Shown piece by piece: positions 20,011 through 30,773 of a DNA stretch of 64,000 nt (within the stretch, counting starts at the first letter, position 1; each line of letters starts with the position of its first letter). Under the pieces are notes generated by a model that saw only the letters and a list, made by a program, of their open reading frames with translations, searched no databases and had not been told where the DNA came from. Both the position numbers and the translations under genes were made by a program. The DNA lies in the NCBI GenBank assembly GCA_020310875.1, contig CM035407.1, forward strand, positions 204,800,229-204,864,228. Direction: 5' to 3'. This stretch comes from Ceratopteris richardii (lineage: Eukaryota; Streptophyta; Polypodiopsida; Polypodiales; Pteridaceae).

Positions 20011-22500
20011 CTAGTCATGCTCTTGTGCTACCTTCAATGTAGGTATCAAAAAGTCCAGAGGTAGTACAACATTTTGGCCAAATACCATCTGAAAGGGGGT
20101 GGCTTGGAGTACCGTTTTATAGGCAACCCAGTATGCCCAAACAACATGGTGTAGCTGTTTGTCCCAATCAGAGCGTTTATTGTTCACTAGTTTAGTCAGC
20201 ACATTGCATAAGATCTTATTAGTGCTCTCAGCCTGGCCATTAGCTTGTGGATGATAGGGGGCCGATTTCTTATGTATCACCAAGAATCCTTGGAGAAGGT
20301 TTTCTATGACTTCATTCAAGAAGTGTGTGCCTCTATCACTCACCAACTCTATTGGCAATCCGTACCTCATGAATACATTTTCAAATAAGAACTTTGCTGT
20401 TGTTTGAGCATCATTTTTTGTAGTAGCTTTCGCTTCTACCCACTTAGTTAGATAGTTTGTGGCCACGATGATATATTCAGCATGTGAACCCTTAGCTGGG
20501 GGATTAATAGGACCAACAAAGTCTATTCCCCATTTAGAGAACGCACGTCCGCCCATCATAGGCTTCAGTGGCATCTCATCCTTGCGTATAGGGTACTGAG
20601 TTCTCTGACAAACATCACACCGTTTCACATAGGTATGTGCATCCATGTGAAGGGTTGGCCACCAAAAGCCCGCAAATAGTATTGCCTTGATTACCCGACC
20701 TGGTCCAAAGTGTCCCCCTGCTACACCTTGGTGAGCAGTATCCAAGATTTTGAGATATTCACTCTCATGGACACATAGTCTCAGGTAACCATCTTTACCA
20801 CACTTGTATAGATTATCACCAATGAGTGAATAATCCTGGGCTTCTTGTTCTAAACTCCTTTGCCTAGCCAGAGTCATGTCTGGAGGGAATGTTCTCGTCC
20901 TTAAGAAGGATACTAGAGGTTCACTCCAATCTGGCACTATGGACACTTGATAAAGAGTGGCATGTTCCACAGGTGGTTTAGTGCAGCAGATTGGGCATTC
21001 CTTGCACAACTTTTGGACATCAGCCTCCATAGTCGGCCAATGCACTCCGAGTCTCCTTAGTGTCTGTAAGGTTCGTTGCTTTGAGTAGTGTTGCTCTAAC
21101 GCACCTACATGTGCTAAATGCATCCAGTTAGTGTACTCGTCCTCTTCTACACAACAAGCCAAGATCCCTTGATCTGTGTGCTTGTACATACTTCCTGCCA
21201 TGATGTGATACTTTTGGGCTTTTACTACCTCTCTATCCTGTGTGTTTATTACTGGGTGGTTAGGTCCGTATGTCAACACTGGTACCAATGGCTTAGCCCA
21301 CTGCGGCACCACTTCCAAATTAAACAAGTAAGCATCAGGAAGGTCATCTGACACTCCTTGTGGGGCTTCTCCCGATGTGAGCCTAGAAAGGTGATCTGCT
21401 CTCAAATGAGTCTTCCCTTTCCTTACCACAACCTCAAAATCATATTCCATTAGCAAGAGAAACCATCTTACTAATCTTCCTGTATTGCATGGCTTGTTTA
21501 CGAGGTATAGCAATGCCTGATGATCAGTAAAAAATTTAAACTTATTTGCAAGCAAATAGTGTCTAAATTTCTTAACTGCATATACCATGCCTAAGCCTTC
21601 TCTCTCAGTAGTGGTATAATTTCGTTCAGCTGCATTCAATTGTCTACTAGCATAGGCAATTGGAAGATCCATATTACCTTCACCAGTAGGTTGTGCAAGC
21701 ACACATCCAATGGCATAATTGGATGCATCCACATGAACATGGAAAGGCTTATTCCAATCCGGTGTGGTTAAGATTGGTGCTGAACATAATCGCCGTTTAA
21801 GCTCATTGAAGGAATTCTCACATTCCTCAGTCCACTCAAAGTTTGTCAGAAGTCCGTACAGAGGCTTTGCAATGATGGCATACATGTGTATAAATCGTCG
21901 GTAATAACCACAATGCCCCATGAAAGCTTGTACTTCCTTGACATTCTTTGGCCTAGGTAATTCGGCTATAGCTCTTACTTTCTCTTCATCCGTAGATATG
22001 CCATTCTTTGACACTATGTGTCCTAGAATTTTGCCTTGCCTGACCATAAAAACACATTTTTCTGGGTTTAGGCAGACTTGATATTCTCTACATTTGTCAA
22101 AGATTTGTCTGAGTTCAGGAATATGGGTTTGTCTAATGTTGGAATGAGCACAAAGATCATCAACATAGACTTCTAAGTTCTTCCTCAGGAACTCTTTAAA
22201 CACATGGCACATCAGCCTTTGGAAGGTAGCTGGTGCATTGGTAAGCCCAAATGGCATTACTCTAAAGGCAAAAATGCCCCATTCAGTGGCAAATGCTGTC
22301 TTATGCTGATCTTCTGGAGCTATGGCTACTTGATTGTAGCCCGAAAATCCATCAAGGAAGCTGTACACTTCTTTGCCTGCTACTCTTTCTAAGAGATGCT
22401 CTGTGATAGGAAGCAGATAGTTATCTCGAATTGTGGCTGCATTAACCTTCTTCAAGTTAATGCATACTCGTAATTTGCCGTTCTTCTTGGGCACCACCAC
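20011..22500 (-). pseudogene. Gypsy copy 2: reverse transcriptase, RNase H and integrase
   Basis: 829 codons in one frame. RT has VMPFGLTNAPATFQ at 81-94 and catalytic YVDD at 112-115. RNase H has HVDAS near 256-260 and TDHQALLYLV at 325-334. Two successive integrase zinc modules follow: H464, H471, C502, C505 and H590, H597, C628, C631. The integrase core has D660, D722 and E758, with 35 residues between the last two as in D,D(35)E. The start lies inside RT; the true N-terminal part is in the frame of 22452-22937, separated by a 4-bp deletion near 22552. It ends at TAG. Confidence 0.9.
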
Positions 22501-22937
22501 AATGGGGGATACCCATTCAGTGTGCTCAATTTCATAGATAAATCCAGCTTCAACCGGTCTATCTCTTCTTTGATCTTGGCAGCATAGTTGTCATTATATG
22601 TGTATGGCTTTTGTTTTGAGGGTCTGGCCTCTGTAGTCATGGGAATCGTATGTGAGCATATGTCCGGGTCCACTCCTTTCAAATCCTTGTAACTCCAAGC
22701 AAATACATCTCTGTATTCTCTTAGCAAGGCTATCAGCTCATGCTCTTCTTCCTCAGTGAGGTCATGTCCTATGTAAGTGCACCTCTCTTCTCCTTCTTCT
22801 ATGGCTACCACTATTTTCTTGGTGGTTTCTTTGTTATCATAGGCCTCTCCTGATTGCGCCTCCCGTTTAGGCATTCTAATCATGACTCTCCTGTCATCTA
22901 TCTCATACTTCTTAAAATTTTCCGGGACCTCAAACAA
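22452..22937 (-). pseudogene. Gypsy copy 2: pre-RT segment in a shifted frame
   Basis: The first ~125 codons are the region before RT (VMIRMPKREAQSGEAYDNKE, YRDVFAWSYKDLKGVD, AAKIKEEIDRL), equivalent to 484-830 of gypsy copy 1. The rest is out of frame. Compared with copy 1, four bases of a TTGATTGA-like duplication are missing near 22552, which explains the shift into the RT frame. A second shift near 22930-22960 separates it from gag-pro. It could not be translated with RT without frameshifting. Confidence 0.85.
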
Positions 22938-25644
22938 AGATTCTTCCTCTTCTGGTGTGACTTCTCTCTTCTTTCTTTTCTTTCCTTCTTCCCTTATGGG
23001 TTACATGTGTGGCTAGCCTTACATCCTTTGTAAGCTCTCCGTGCTTCTGGGGTTGAAATTCTACTTCATAGAAGTATTCCTCATCTGATGCAAAAGGTGG
23101 GTCCATAATGATTGACTCTAGATCGGAGTCGCTCGCATCCTCAAATGCATCAGGGCTAGGTTCACACTCTTCTAAAACTTCCTCTCCCATGATCGGCTCT
23201 ATGGAGAAGACTGAAATGTCATAGCCATCCTCATCACAGTGAGGTGTCCATTGTTCTTCATTGATGGCTACATCCATGGTTGCTAGAATTTCTGCCCAGC
23301 CGTGAGGTTCGAATTCTTCGTCTGGAAAAACTACAGGTGCATAGGCTGGGTCTTGGATTGATCTATGGGTTTCTTTTGCACCTATCTCCCTGGCTTTTTC
23401 TCTCTTCTCTTCTTCTACTGCTACCTTACACATCCATAAGTGAGTGTCTTCATGCATCCATGAGGATCCTGATCCTAGGGAATGCACCGATTCCGTATCA
23501 TCTTTGGCTCTATGGATGGGGTTCCATTGGATAGGAGGGACATCTCTATGAGAGTAATCCTTGAGATTGACTTTGGTTGTAACACCTAAGTGCTGCAAAT
23601 ACAAGGAATTGGTTCCCCAATCCTGTACCACTTGCAACTGCCGCATAAATGGTCTTCCCAAAATCATCTCATAGGCTTGATTTTTTCTAAAGTCACAGAT
23701 AGCAAATGTGTGCTCAAACTCTACACCACAAGTAGTGAGAGTTATCCCCTCGAGTAGTCCTAAGGGTCTTTCTATGTGCCCGTCAGCCATCTGCAATTTC
23801 ATTCTCGTTGGCCTGAGAGCTGGCTTGCCCCATCGTTTCCATAAGGAAGTGGTAACAATTCCAACTCCTGCACCTGAGTCCAAGATGGCCTTGGTTGTGT
23901 ATCCCTGATGAGTGATGGGGAGATATGCGTTTCCCTCTTTGCCCTCACTCATGTCTCCTATCTTGTCTAAGGGTATTTCTGGCACTATTCTCTGGGATCC
24001 TACCTGGGAACGAGGTTTTGCTATCTCGGGCACTTGATTGGCTACATGTTTCCACACTTCAGGTCTAACCTTAAGCAGCTCTTCCAAAGTGAGATTGCAC
24101 TGCACTTTGGTGTTCTTCACTACCTCTGTGTTCCTAGGTATGACTAAATCTTCGTTTCTTACCATGACTGTAGGTGCTCTCATACAGGTGGACTTTGCTT
24201 CCCATGGGCCTTTGAAATGGGGTAGTTCTTGTAAAGAATTAGACTCGAAGTCTAATCTTTCTTGAGATTGGGCACTCTCCTGCTCTCCATAAATGGAGGG
24301 AAGGTCTTGTGGGAATTGATCGTGTGTGTCATCCACAAGTTCAATGGGAGGAGGGACTTCACTCTCTTTAGCCCATTTCTCTTCTTGAATCTCTCGCAAG
24401 AATTTTGGTGTGTATTGATTCATAGAAGAAGAGGTGTCTGGTTCAGTGGAGTTAGGCACATAAGCTTCAGGCACATAGGCTTTCTGGGTAGGAAGACCTG
24501 CTCTTTCACTAGCCTTGTCATGGTGTTGAGGGGCGGGTTCCTTTTGTGATTGTGCAATTAGATTCTCTATTCTTTCTAGGGAGGGGGGGTTGTCTGGTTC
24601 AGTGGAATTGGTCACATAAGCTTTCGGTGGGGGATGGGTCATGTTTTTGCTTGCTTTATCTCTTTCTTGATTTTTTTCTTCCTTGGCAGATCTTGCAATT
24701 ATGCCCTCTAACTTCTCTAGAAGTCCATCCAAGTGTAATTGCGTCTTGGCTGAGCCCGAGTAATTGAAAAGGCGACTGGCTTCAAACATAGTCTGAGCCA
24801 ATGCGACCATTTTCGCGCAAAGCTTGGTTCTTTCTATCTCTAGGTCAGCTCTAGGGTAGCACTTGTCATGATCCGTTACATTTGGCCCTTCTTGGATTCT
24901 GGCCTGATATGCTTTAAGCATCATGTCTATGTCTTCAGGAGTGGGATCAGCTAATACTGATCCTGCTCGGGGTGGTGGGTGGGTTACGTGGGGTGTATTA
25001 GAGGGTGGAGGGATGGAGGGTGATGGGGATGGTAGCGGTGGGAATGTGTGAGAGTGCGATTGAGATGTGATCTCTATGATTTTGTCCTTGGTTTCTCGTA
25101 GACTTTCCTCAAGTTCACTCATCTTCTTTGCCCATTGCCTTTTCATACGTTCACGGCTATCCCTCCAAGCTCTTGTTCTCTTCTTATTTTGGCTCTCAGT
25201 ATCGCTAGTGTCTGGGCTCTTTTCCTGGCTCACCCCTTGGTTTTGCTGCAATGCTTGAGCTCTAGTGATTACCTGCACTGGTGCAGTGGAAGTGACACCT
25301 CCTGTGGAATTGACCACTAACCCAATAACATTAATCGGAGTGATTTTTGGCATATTGCTGGGATTCTTGGGACAATCTCGTAAGAGATGTTCCTTTCCGC
25401 ACTCCTGGCAAAAGCCTTGGATCGTCACTGATTGGGGTTGTGTAGGTCCAGGCATGGGGCAATCACGTATGAGGTGATCACCCTGGCATCTGAAGCAAGG
25501 TCCTCTAGGAAAAGGGGGTCGTATCTGCCTAGGTTGAGGTCTAGAGTTGGGGTTTGTGTACATGACATTAGCATATTCAGGCTCCCAAATAGGTTCACTC
25601 GGTTCCTCACTGTAGTAAGATTCACCATGTTCAGGAGACTGCAT
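22930..25644 (-). pseudogene. Gypsy copy 2: gag C-terminal zinc knuckles, linker and first aspartic protease
   Basis: 904 codons. Two CCHC-like knuckles near the start (C50-C53-H57-C62 and C79-C82-H86-C91). A long Pro/Ser/Glu-rich linker follows, with repeats of the type KAYV-NSTEPD at about 345-425. The retropepsin has DSGAG starting at residue 589 and EMILGRPFM downstream. The C-terminal ~200 residues match the linker of gypsy copy 1 and end in Lys/Glu-rich sequence. In frame with the segment 25654-25998 upstream through one TAG. The linker is unusually long for a Ty3-type gag-pro. Confidence 0.85.
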
Positions 25645-25653
25645 GTAGTAAGC

Positions 25654-25998
25654 CTAGGGACTATCAACATGTGTAGAATCAAAGCTATGGTCACTGGGAT
25701 CACTTTCTGAGATTAATGGTGTTACTAGGACTATCGCTCTATTCAGGTTTTCTTCTACAGCAGCATACTTGATCGGAATCACATTAGTTGGAGCAGGTGG
25801 TTGCTGTGCTAGCACTGGCTGGGGTCTCAGTTGGGCCTGATATTGCGGTTGGTAATTTTGCTGAGGCCTAATATACTGTTGTGGTGAATATTGACTCTGG
25901 TATCTGCCTTGTTGAGGGTATGGCTGAGGGTAGGTTTGCCTAACCGCTTGCTTATTGTAGGGGCAGTCCTGTGCTGAGTGATTTGTGTTATGGTGCAA
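25654..25998 (-). pseudogene. Gypsy copy 2: Gln/Tyr/Pro-rich gag segment
   Basis: Contains a further knuckle-like HNTNHSAQDCPYN stretch and a Gln/Pro/Tyr-rich linker (YQSQYSPQQYIRPQQ). It is in the frame of the gag-pro ORF and separated from it by TAG at 25654-25656. The gag ORF 25827-26843 overlaps it in another frame, so a frame change near 25998-26020 is needed to link gag with gag-pro; whether this is programmed or a mutation cannot be told. Confidence 0.75.
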
Positions 25999-26843
25999 TA
26001 TTGGATGCTAGGGTTCACTTGGGGTTGAGCCGTGATGGGACATGCGTTTGCCATATGGTCACCACCACAAGTATAGCACCTCTTTACTGGGGCAAATCTT
26101 GGAATTTGTTTGCTAGAGACACCTAGTTTCTGAGCTACTTTTTCCACAAGTTCCTCAATTGATGTGGATTGTGAGGAAGAGAGGCTAGAGGTACTATCTG
26201 AATCTTTGTAGATTTTGGATAGCTCTAACTCCTCCCCTAGGTTATCCTCAATATCGATGCACATGCGTACACATTCTTCTATAGTCCGGGGGTCCTTCAA
26301 GTACACATATGATCTCAATTTGGTACTTAGCAATCCATCCAAGAATAAAGCCACTTGCTTAGCGGCTGTGGGTAACTCAGGACCAGGACATCGCTCAAGA
26401 TATTGCCTAAATCCTCTTCCTGCAAGTCTCACAGTCTCTTGCGGGGTCTGCTTGAAGCTGTATATCAATGAGGAAGTATTATGCCTTATGCCACTTTTAG
26501 AGAATTCGATAATGAATGCCTCTAAAAGTTGATCTATGCTTCTAAACTGCCTCTCGTTTAGTGGCTGAAACCATGTCAGGGCGGTGTTCCTAAGGGTTAA
26601 ACCAAAGGCATTGTACTGCGTGAACAGGTCTTCAACTTGTTCAGCTCTCAAGACTTGCTTAAACTCGGCTACATGATCGTAGGGGTCTCCAGTGCCATCG
26701 AAGTAGTTTTTCATGGACTTAACTAGCTGGGTCGGTCTCAAGGTCCTCGTGTGCTCTCTTGGTCTTGGCAAAGGGAAATCATCGGCATTTCTTCGGTTCC
26801 CTGGGGCTCTATGTCCCTCAGGTTCCCCTCTATTCGTGTCCAT
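25827..26843 (-). CDS. Gypsy copy 2: gag capsid protein
   Basis: 338 codons. The retrotransposon gag fold is recognisable from FDGTGDPYDHVAEFKQVL (48-65), TWFQPL (90-95) and FSKSGIRHNTSSLIYSFKQ (114-132), with CPGPELPTAAKQVALFLDGL after it. A zinc knuckle lies at C256, C259, H263, C268. Gag forms the particle that packages element RNA. The last ~55 codons after the knuckle are probably out of frame, as the natural continuation is the overlapping 25654-25998 segment. Start chosen at MDTNRGEPEG, the first Met before the conserved core. Confidence 0.85.
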   Translation of the reverse strand: MDTNRGEPEGHRAPGNRRNADDFPLPRPREHTRTLRPTQLVKSMKNYFDGTGDPYDHVAEFKQVLRAEQVEDLFTQYNAFGLTLRNTALTWFQPLNERQFRSIDQLLEAFIIEFSKSGIRHNTSSLIYSFKQTPQETVRLAGRGFRQYLERCPGPELPTAAKQVALFLDGLLSTKLRSYVYLKDPRTIEECVRMCIDIEDNLGEELELSKIYKDSDSTSSLSSSQSTSIEELVEKVAQKLGVSSKQIPRFAPVKRCYTCGGDHMANACPITAQPQVNPSIQYCTITQITQHRTAPTISKRLGKPTLSHTLNKADTRVNIHHNSILGLSKITNRNIRPN

Positions 26844-27740
26844 TCTCGTTCTTTCTCTTCCCCAAGAGTTGGCAAAGCTTACCTCAGGTCTCTCTCGACT
26901 CCTTTCTCTTTGAGTCCCCTGAGCTTTAAGTTCCTTTGGATGTGTTTTCTTGTTTTTAGTTAAGCGTCATCAGGAGCACTTTCGTGGGTCGTACTTGATG
27001 TTCTGCGTCCGCTTAGTTTAAGTTCTTTTCCTTTAAGTTATCCCTTGACTACAATTTAGCCTACCCTTGCACTTGAGAAATTAAGGGCTCTTCAAACTTG
27101 AGTGTTCCTATCGTACCCCTAGTCAATCGGAACAACTACTCGCACTTAGCCTATGCTAAGAATAGACTGAGGGGGTTAAGTGATGTTCCAACCTCAAGTC
27201 GCTCCTCCTGGCGATGCTGGTCTACCCAGGAAGCACGTTCCCGAGCTTGTTCTCCTTGGCACTTACTTTGCTTTCTCCAAGAGCTCTCGATGATCCTGTA
27301 AGAATCCCAAGTTTAGCTTCAAGTTGATCCTTCAATTGACAGACAATTTATTTCAGACACTTTTTTAATGACCCTTGTTCCCCCTTTTGTATTGCTAAAA
27401 ATTTCCTCTAGAGCTCCCTTGGTGTTCCTACCCCTCAGTGTGTCAACTTCCAAATATCCTATCTGAAAATCAACGCATTATTCTTATAAAAAACAATTGA
27501 GGGCGTGTAGGATATGCCACGAGCTTTTCGACAAGCCCTAGAGCTCAAAAAATGGATTTCGTATGAAAAAGTTATAACCATTCAGGGTTTAGGGGGTTAA
27601 ACAGACAAACAGAACCGTTCAGGAGTTTTAATGCATTTTTCTAAGGCCTTTGCAAGTGTGTGAGTATTTGAGAGTGCAAATATGCCCAAAATTTAGCCTA
27701 AATTTCCAAAAAATTTACCCCTTAATTTTTGCCGAAAATG
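26844..27740 (-). other. Gypsy copy 2 leader, gag-proximal part
   Basis: About 900 bp between gag and the minisatellite. No conserved protein is seen; open frames are short. A few lines are Ser/Leu-rich by composition. It is probably untranslated leader. Confidence 0.5.
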
Positions 27741-28360
27741 TCTGTCTATCGCGATAGACGGTGTCTGTCGCGATAGACACAAACTATCGTGGGGGGCTGT
27801 CTGTCGCGATAGACGGTGTCTGTCGCGATAGACGGTGTCTGTCGTCTGTCGTGATTTGGTCTGTCGCGATAGACGGTGTCTGTCACGATAGACGGTGTCT
27901 GTCGCGATAGAGTGGTCTGTCGCGATAGACGGTGTCTGTCGTCTGTCGTGATTTGGTCTGTCGCGATAGACGGTGTCTGTCGCCTGTCGTGATTTGGTCT
28001 GTCGCGATAGACGGTGGTGTCTGTCGCGATAGACTGGATCTGTCGTGGAATTTTGGTCTGTCGCGATAGACAGGTGTCTGTCGCGATAGACGGGGTCTAT
28101 CGTGGGTCTCTGTCTGTCGCGATAGACGGTGTCTGTCGTCTGTCGTGATTTGGTCTGTCGCGATAGACGGTGTCTGTCACCTGTCGTGATTTGGTCTGTC
28201 GCGATAGACGGTGTCTGTCGCGATAGACTAGATCTGTCGTGGAATTTTGGTCTGTCGCGATAGACGGGGTCTATCGTGGGTCTCTGTCTGTCGCGATACA
28301 CGGTGTCTCTCGCGATAGACGGTGTCTGTCGCGATAGACGGTGTCTGTCGCGATAGACTG
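27741..28360 (-). repeat. TCGCGA minisatellite in the gypsy leader
   Basis: About 22 copies by eye of CTGTCGCGATAGAC, arranged as GGTGTCTGTCGCGATAGAC units mixed with a variant GTCTGTCGTGATTTGGTC spacer. One further copy, CTGTCGCGACAGACAG, lies near 28458. Each unit is a near-palindrome centred on TCGCGA, so RNA from it could form many stem-loops. It reads as an open Arg/Asp/Thr/Ser frame (RDRHRLSRQTPSIA-like) on the element strand, so translation is possible but not supported otherwise. Confidence 0.9.
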
Positions 28361-28844
28361 AAAAAACGCAAATTTTTGAGAAACTTCTAGTGATTTGGAG
28401 TGCTCTAATGGTGTGGGTTACCGTGCCAAACACGCATTCACAAAATATTAAGTTTTTCTGTCTGTCGCGACAGACAGAGGTCGTCGTCTCGGGACCTGTG
28501 CAGAGCTGTCGTACCTGCGCACACTGCTGGAGAAGGTGGTACAGCTAGTTCCTACAACAAAAGCTCAAAAACACACCAAAAACAGATAGCATGCAAGCTC
28601 TCTCTCGCTCTCTCACACAATGAAATGAGGGAAATGAGGTGGGGAGTGTAATATGACCAAAAAACTGAAATTTTTTTGTGGAGATGGAGATGGAGGTGGG
28701 AGATGGTGGGGATGATGATGGTGATGATGGTGATGCGAAAGTAGGGAAAAAATGAAGAAAAATAAAGAGAAGGAAGGATATTACCTATAACTCCAATGTC
28801 TCAACTCGACGTCTTACCATCACACGCTCGTCCTCGAAGCTCTC
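28361..28844 (-). other. Gypsy copy 2 leader, LTR-proximal part
   Basis: Holds the isolated minisatellite unit near 28458 and a purine-rich GATGGAGATGGTG-type stretch at 28680-28735. No gene is recognised. Confidence 0.5.
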
Positions 28845-28862
28845 TCCCCGGCAACGGCGCCA
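28845..28862 (-). promoter_or_regulatory. Primer binding site, tRNA-Asp type
   Basis: Minus strand TGGCGCCGTTGCCGGGGA, complementary to the 3' end of plant tRNA-Asp including CCA. It starts 7 bases inside the 5' LTR. This primer site is common in Tat/Athila-branch Ty3 elements (established knowledge). Confidence 0.88.
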
Positions 28863-28869
28863 AATTTGG

Positions 28870-29480
28870 TGTCACTCTAGCACAATGGTGAGTACCAACG
28901 TGAGAAGATTCACCTCATAATTGTCAATCCGTGGAGATGTGAGGACTAGTATGAAGACTATGAGCAAGTGAAGGCACAAGTGTGTGAGTGAGAAGCACAC
29001 AAGCATGCACACACATACACACACACGCACACACAAGGCAAGAACAAGGAGAGGAACAATGGAGTTCTTTGCATTAGTCAAAAAGTCTCTTACATAAGCT
29101 CAATTCACAAACAATCTGCCCTCAAAAATGAGCTCTCTAGCTCTTTTTATAGTTTTCTAACTAGCTTTGGTCTTGTCCAGACCTAGTGTCCGGCCTAGTT
29201 AAAAATTAGGTTCTAGAGCCTATTTGAGGGCTCAAACAGAGTCTAAAAATTATGAAAATTGATATGTAGCTAGTTCTAATACTCCTCAAGCTTGAGGACT
29301 CCTCGGCTTGCACAAAATGGAGTCTATTCTACCAAAAACGGAATTTACAATGTTTGTGTAGTGATTAAAATCACTTGAGTTGTAAATGGTCCATGGAAAA
29401 AATGATTGGGCCTTGTTGCCGTATTGTGCATGACTCCTCCGTTCCGCTAGTATGCTCTTCATCTGACTTGTCTGCCAACA
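28870..29480 (-). repeat. 5' LTR of gypsy copy 2
   Basis: 611 bp, same length as the 3' LTR with no indels seen. A TATA-like CTATAAAAAG lies at about 29153-29162 on the minus strand. It would drive the element transcript leftwards. Confidence 0.95.
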
Positions 29481-29485
29481 TGCGG
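29481..29485. repeat. Target site duplication TGCGG, right copy
   Basis: Matches 13205-13209. Confidence 0.92.
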
Positions 29486-29737
29486 CTCCACATGCAGGAA
29501 GAGAGCTATCTGCTCATAGGTATGTTTTTTTTTTCATAAACTTTTTTAATGATATTATAACACAAATTTTTATTTATTTTTATCTATCTATTTTCAGGAC
29601 ACCTATACCACCTCCAGCACGTGATAGCAGAGCAGAGTTGCCTATGAGGACATGCATAGGCACCTTAGGACTAGAGTGCGATATAGAGCCAGAGGGGAAC
29701 ATTGTGTACATAGGGAATGGATTGGAGTTCAAGAGAA
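29486..29737 (+). pseudogene. CACTA copy 2 ORF continued (exon end, intron, next exon, cut by copia)
   Basis: After the gypsy insertion the exon of 13032-13209 continues to about 29519, where AG|GTATG forms a donor. An AT-rich intron ends TATTTTCAG at about 29599. The next exon starts in a matching phase and reads PIPPPARDSRAELPMRTC, then GLECDIEPEGNIVYIG, up to copia element 1 at 29738. Phase matching across a 16-kb insertion and an intron supports real coding origin. Product unknown. Confidence 0.5.
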
Positions 29738-30760
29738 TGTTGGTGCATGACAATCATCAATTGAAGGATTATGAAGAAATGAAGTCAAGGAGTCAAGAAG
29801 AAAACAAAGTCAGATGGTTGAAGGAAGGACATATTCAGAAAATCCAAAGACATGTATACATATGTACATTAGCTGACTTATACCTTTGTTTTTAGTCATA
29901 CACTTGTATATATTCATCTATAAATATGTTGGAAAATGTCGGGCAACTAAGAGCAGAAGAGATTTGAAAATAGGGAGAGAGAAGTTAGTGTCATTAGACA
30001 CATGAAGAGTGAGTGAATTGACCATCCTCACTTAGATGTAAATTTTCTGAGAAATCGAAAAGTTTTGCGCCCGATATTTTGCTGTCTGCTCCCTCTGTGT
30101 TTAATATTTTGAGAAATCCTTTTGCACGTATCTAAGTCCATAGCTAATCTATCTGTGGCTAGAATTTGAGAGGTTAATTGTAATCAGGCTGTGAGAATTT
30201 TGATTAGGAACATTCATATGTAAGAATGTTCTAACAGTCGAGAAATCTGGCGCATATTTCATCTTCAATGAAATGATCATTGCTCAGTCTACAGTGTAAA
30301 GTTTTACACAAATGAGGGCTTAAAATCTAAGTTGGAAGGTAAGCTATCTATGGCTAAAAGATCTTGATCAAACGGGATTTACTTTGGGAGAACCAGTGCT
30401 AAGAAGTTGCAGGTGTCAAAGTCGCCATTGCAGAGAAGCACTTTCAGACATAGGTAAAGTGTTTCACACATTTCTCAGTGTGTACTTAATCTTTTTGAGA
30501 GATTTAACTTGGCAAAGTTGCGCAACCTTAAGGCGAAGTGTTGTACAAAGTTTGATCAAAAACTTTACAGGATTGATTAGTCAATGAGTGACTAATCTGC
30601 AGCAGACTTTTCTGAAGAAACTGAAATTTTCAGAATAATCAATTTTCTGCTAATTTGGTGAAAATTATCTAAATTAGGTGGAGTCTAAAGTTGATCTTGA
30701 TATAGAGGTGATCTAAATTCAAGGTAAACTTGTTCTTTTGGAGATTAACACTCTCCATCA
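29738..30760 (+). repeat. 5' LTR of copia 1
   Basis: Starts TGTTGGTGCATGAC and ends CACTCTCCATCA. TATAAATA at 29919-29926 is a plausible promoter TATA box. Same family as the LTRs at 43805, 52662 and 60533. Confidence 0.95.
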
Positions 30761-30761
30761 G

Positions 30762-30773
30762 TGGTATCAGAGC
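30762..30773 (+). promoter_or_regulatory. Primer binding site, initiator Met-tRNA type (copia 1)
   Basis: TGGTATCAGAGC one base after the 5' LTR, the usual copia primer site. Confidence 0.9.

Larger units (their letters stand above)
13210..29480 (-). mobile_element. 16.3-kb Ty3/gypsy LTR retrotransposon with accessory ORFs (gypsy copy 2)
   Basis: Two 611-bp LTRs (13210-13820 and 28870-29480) with TG...CA ends, a TGCGG duplication on both sides, a tRNA-Asp-type primer site beside the right LTR and a purine tract beside the left. Order on the minus strand: leader with TCGCGA minisatellite, gag, gag-pro, RT-RNase H-integrase, second protease domain, about 4.3 kb of accessory coding sequence, 3' LTR. 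I count about 6 differences between LTRs (99% identical), so insertion is recent, yet gag, pol and accessory frames contain stops and shifts. Size and primer site fit the Tat/Athila branch; no chromodomain is seen. Confidence 0.93.

Noticed and set aside
27693..28433. A 246-codon Arg/Asp/Ser/Thr-repeat protein, or a CRISPR-like array
   Set aside because: Units are contiguous with variable short spacers, not unique equal spacers, and the setting is a plant retroelement leader. Coding potential is unproven, so annotated as a minisatellite.
29638..29895. An 85-codon ORF crossing into the copia LTR
   Set aside because: It is a CACTA exon read through into LTR sequence; not a real fused gene.
30384..30587. 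67-codon ORF repeated at 35800-36003
   Set aside because: Identical because it lies in both LTRs of copia 1; no protein features.
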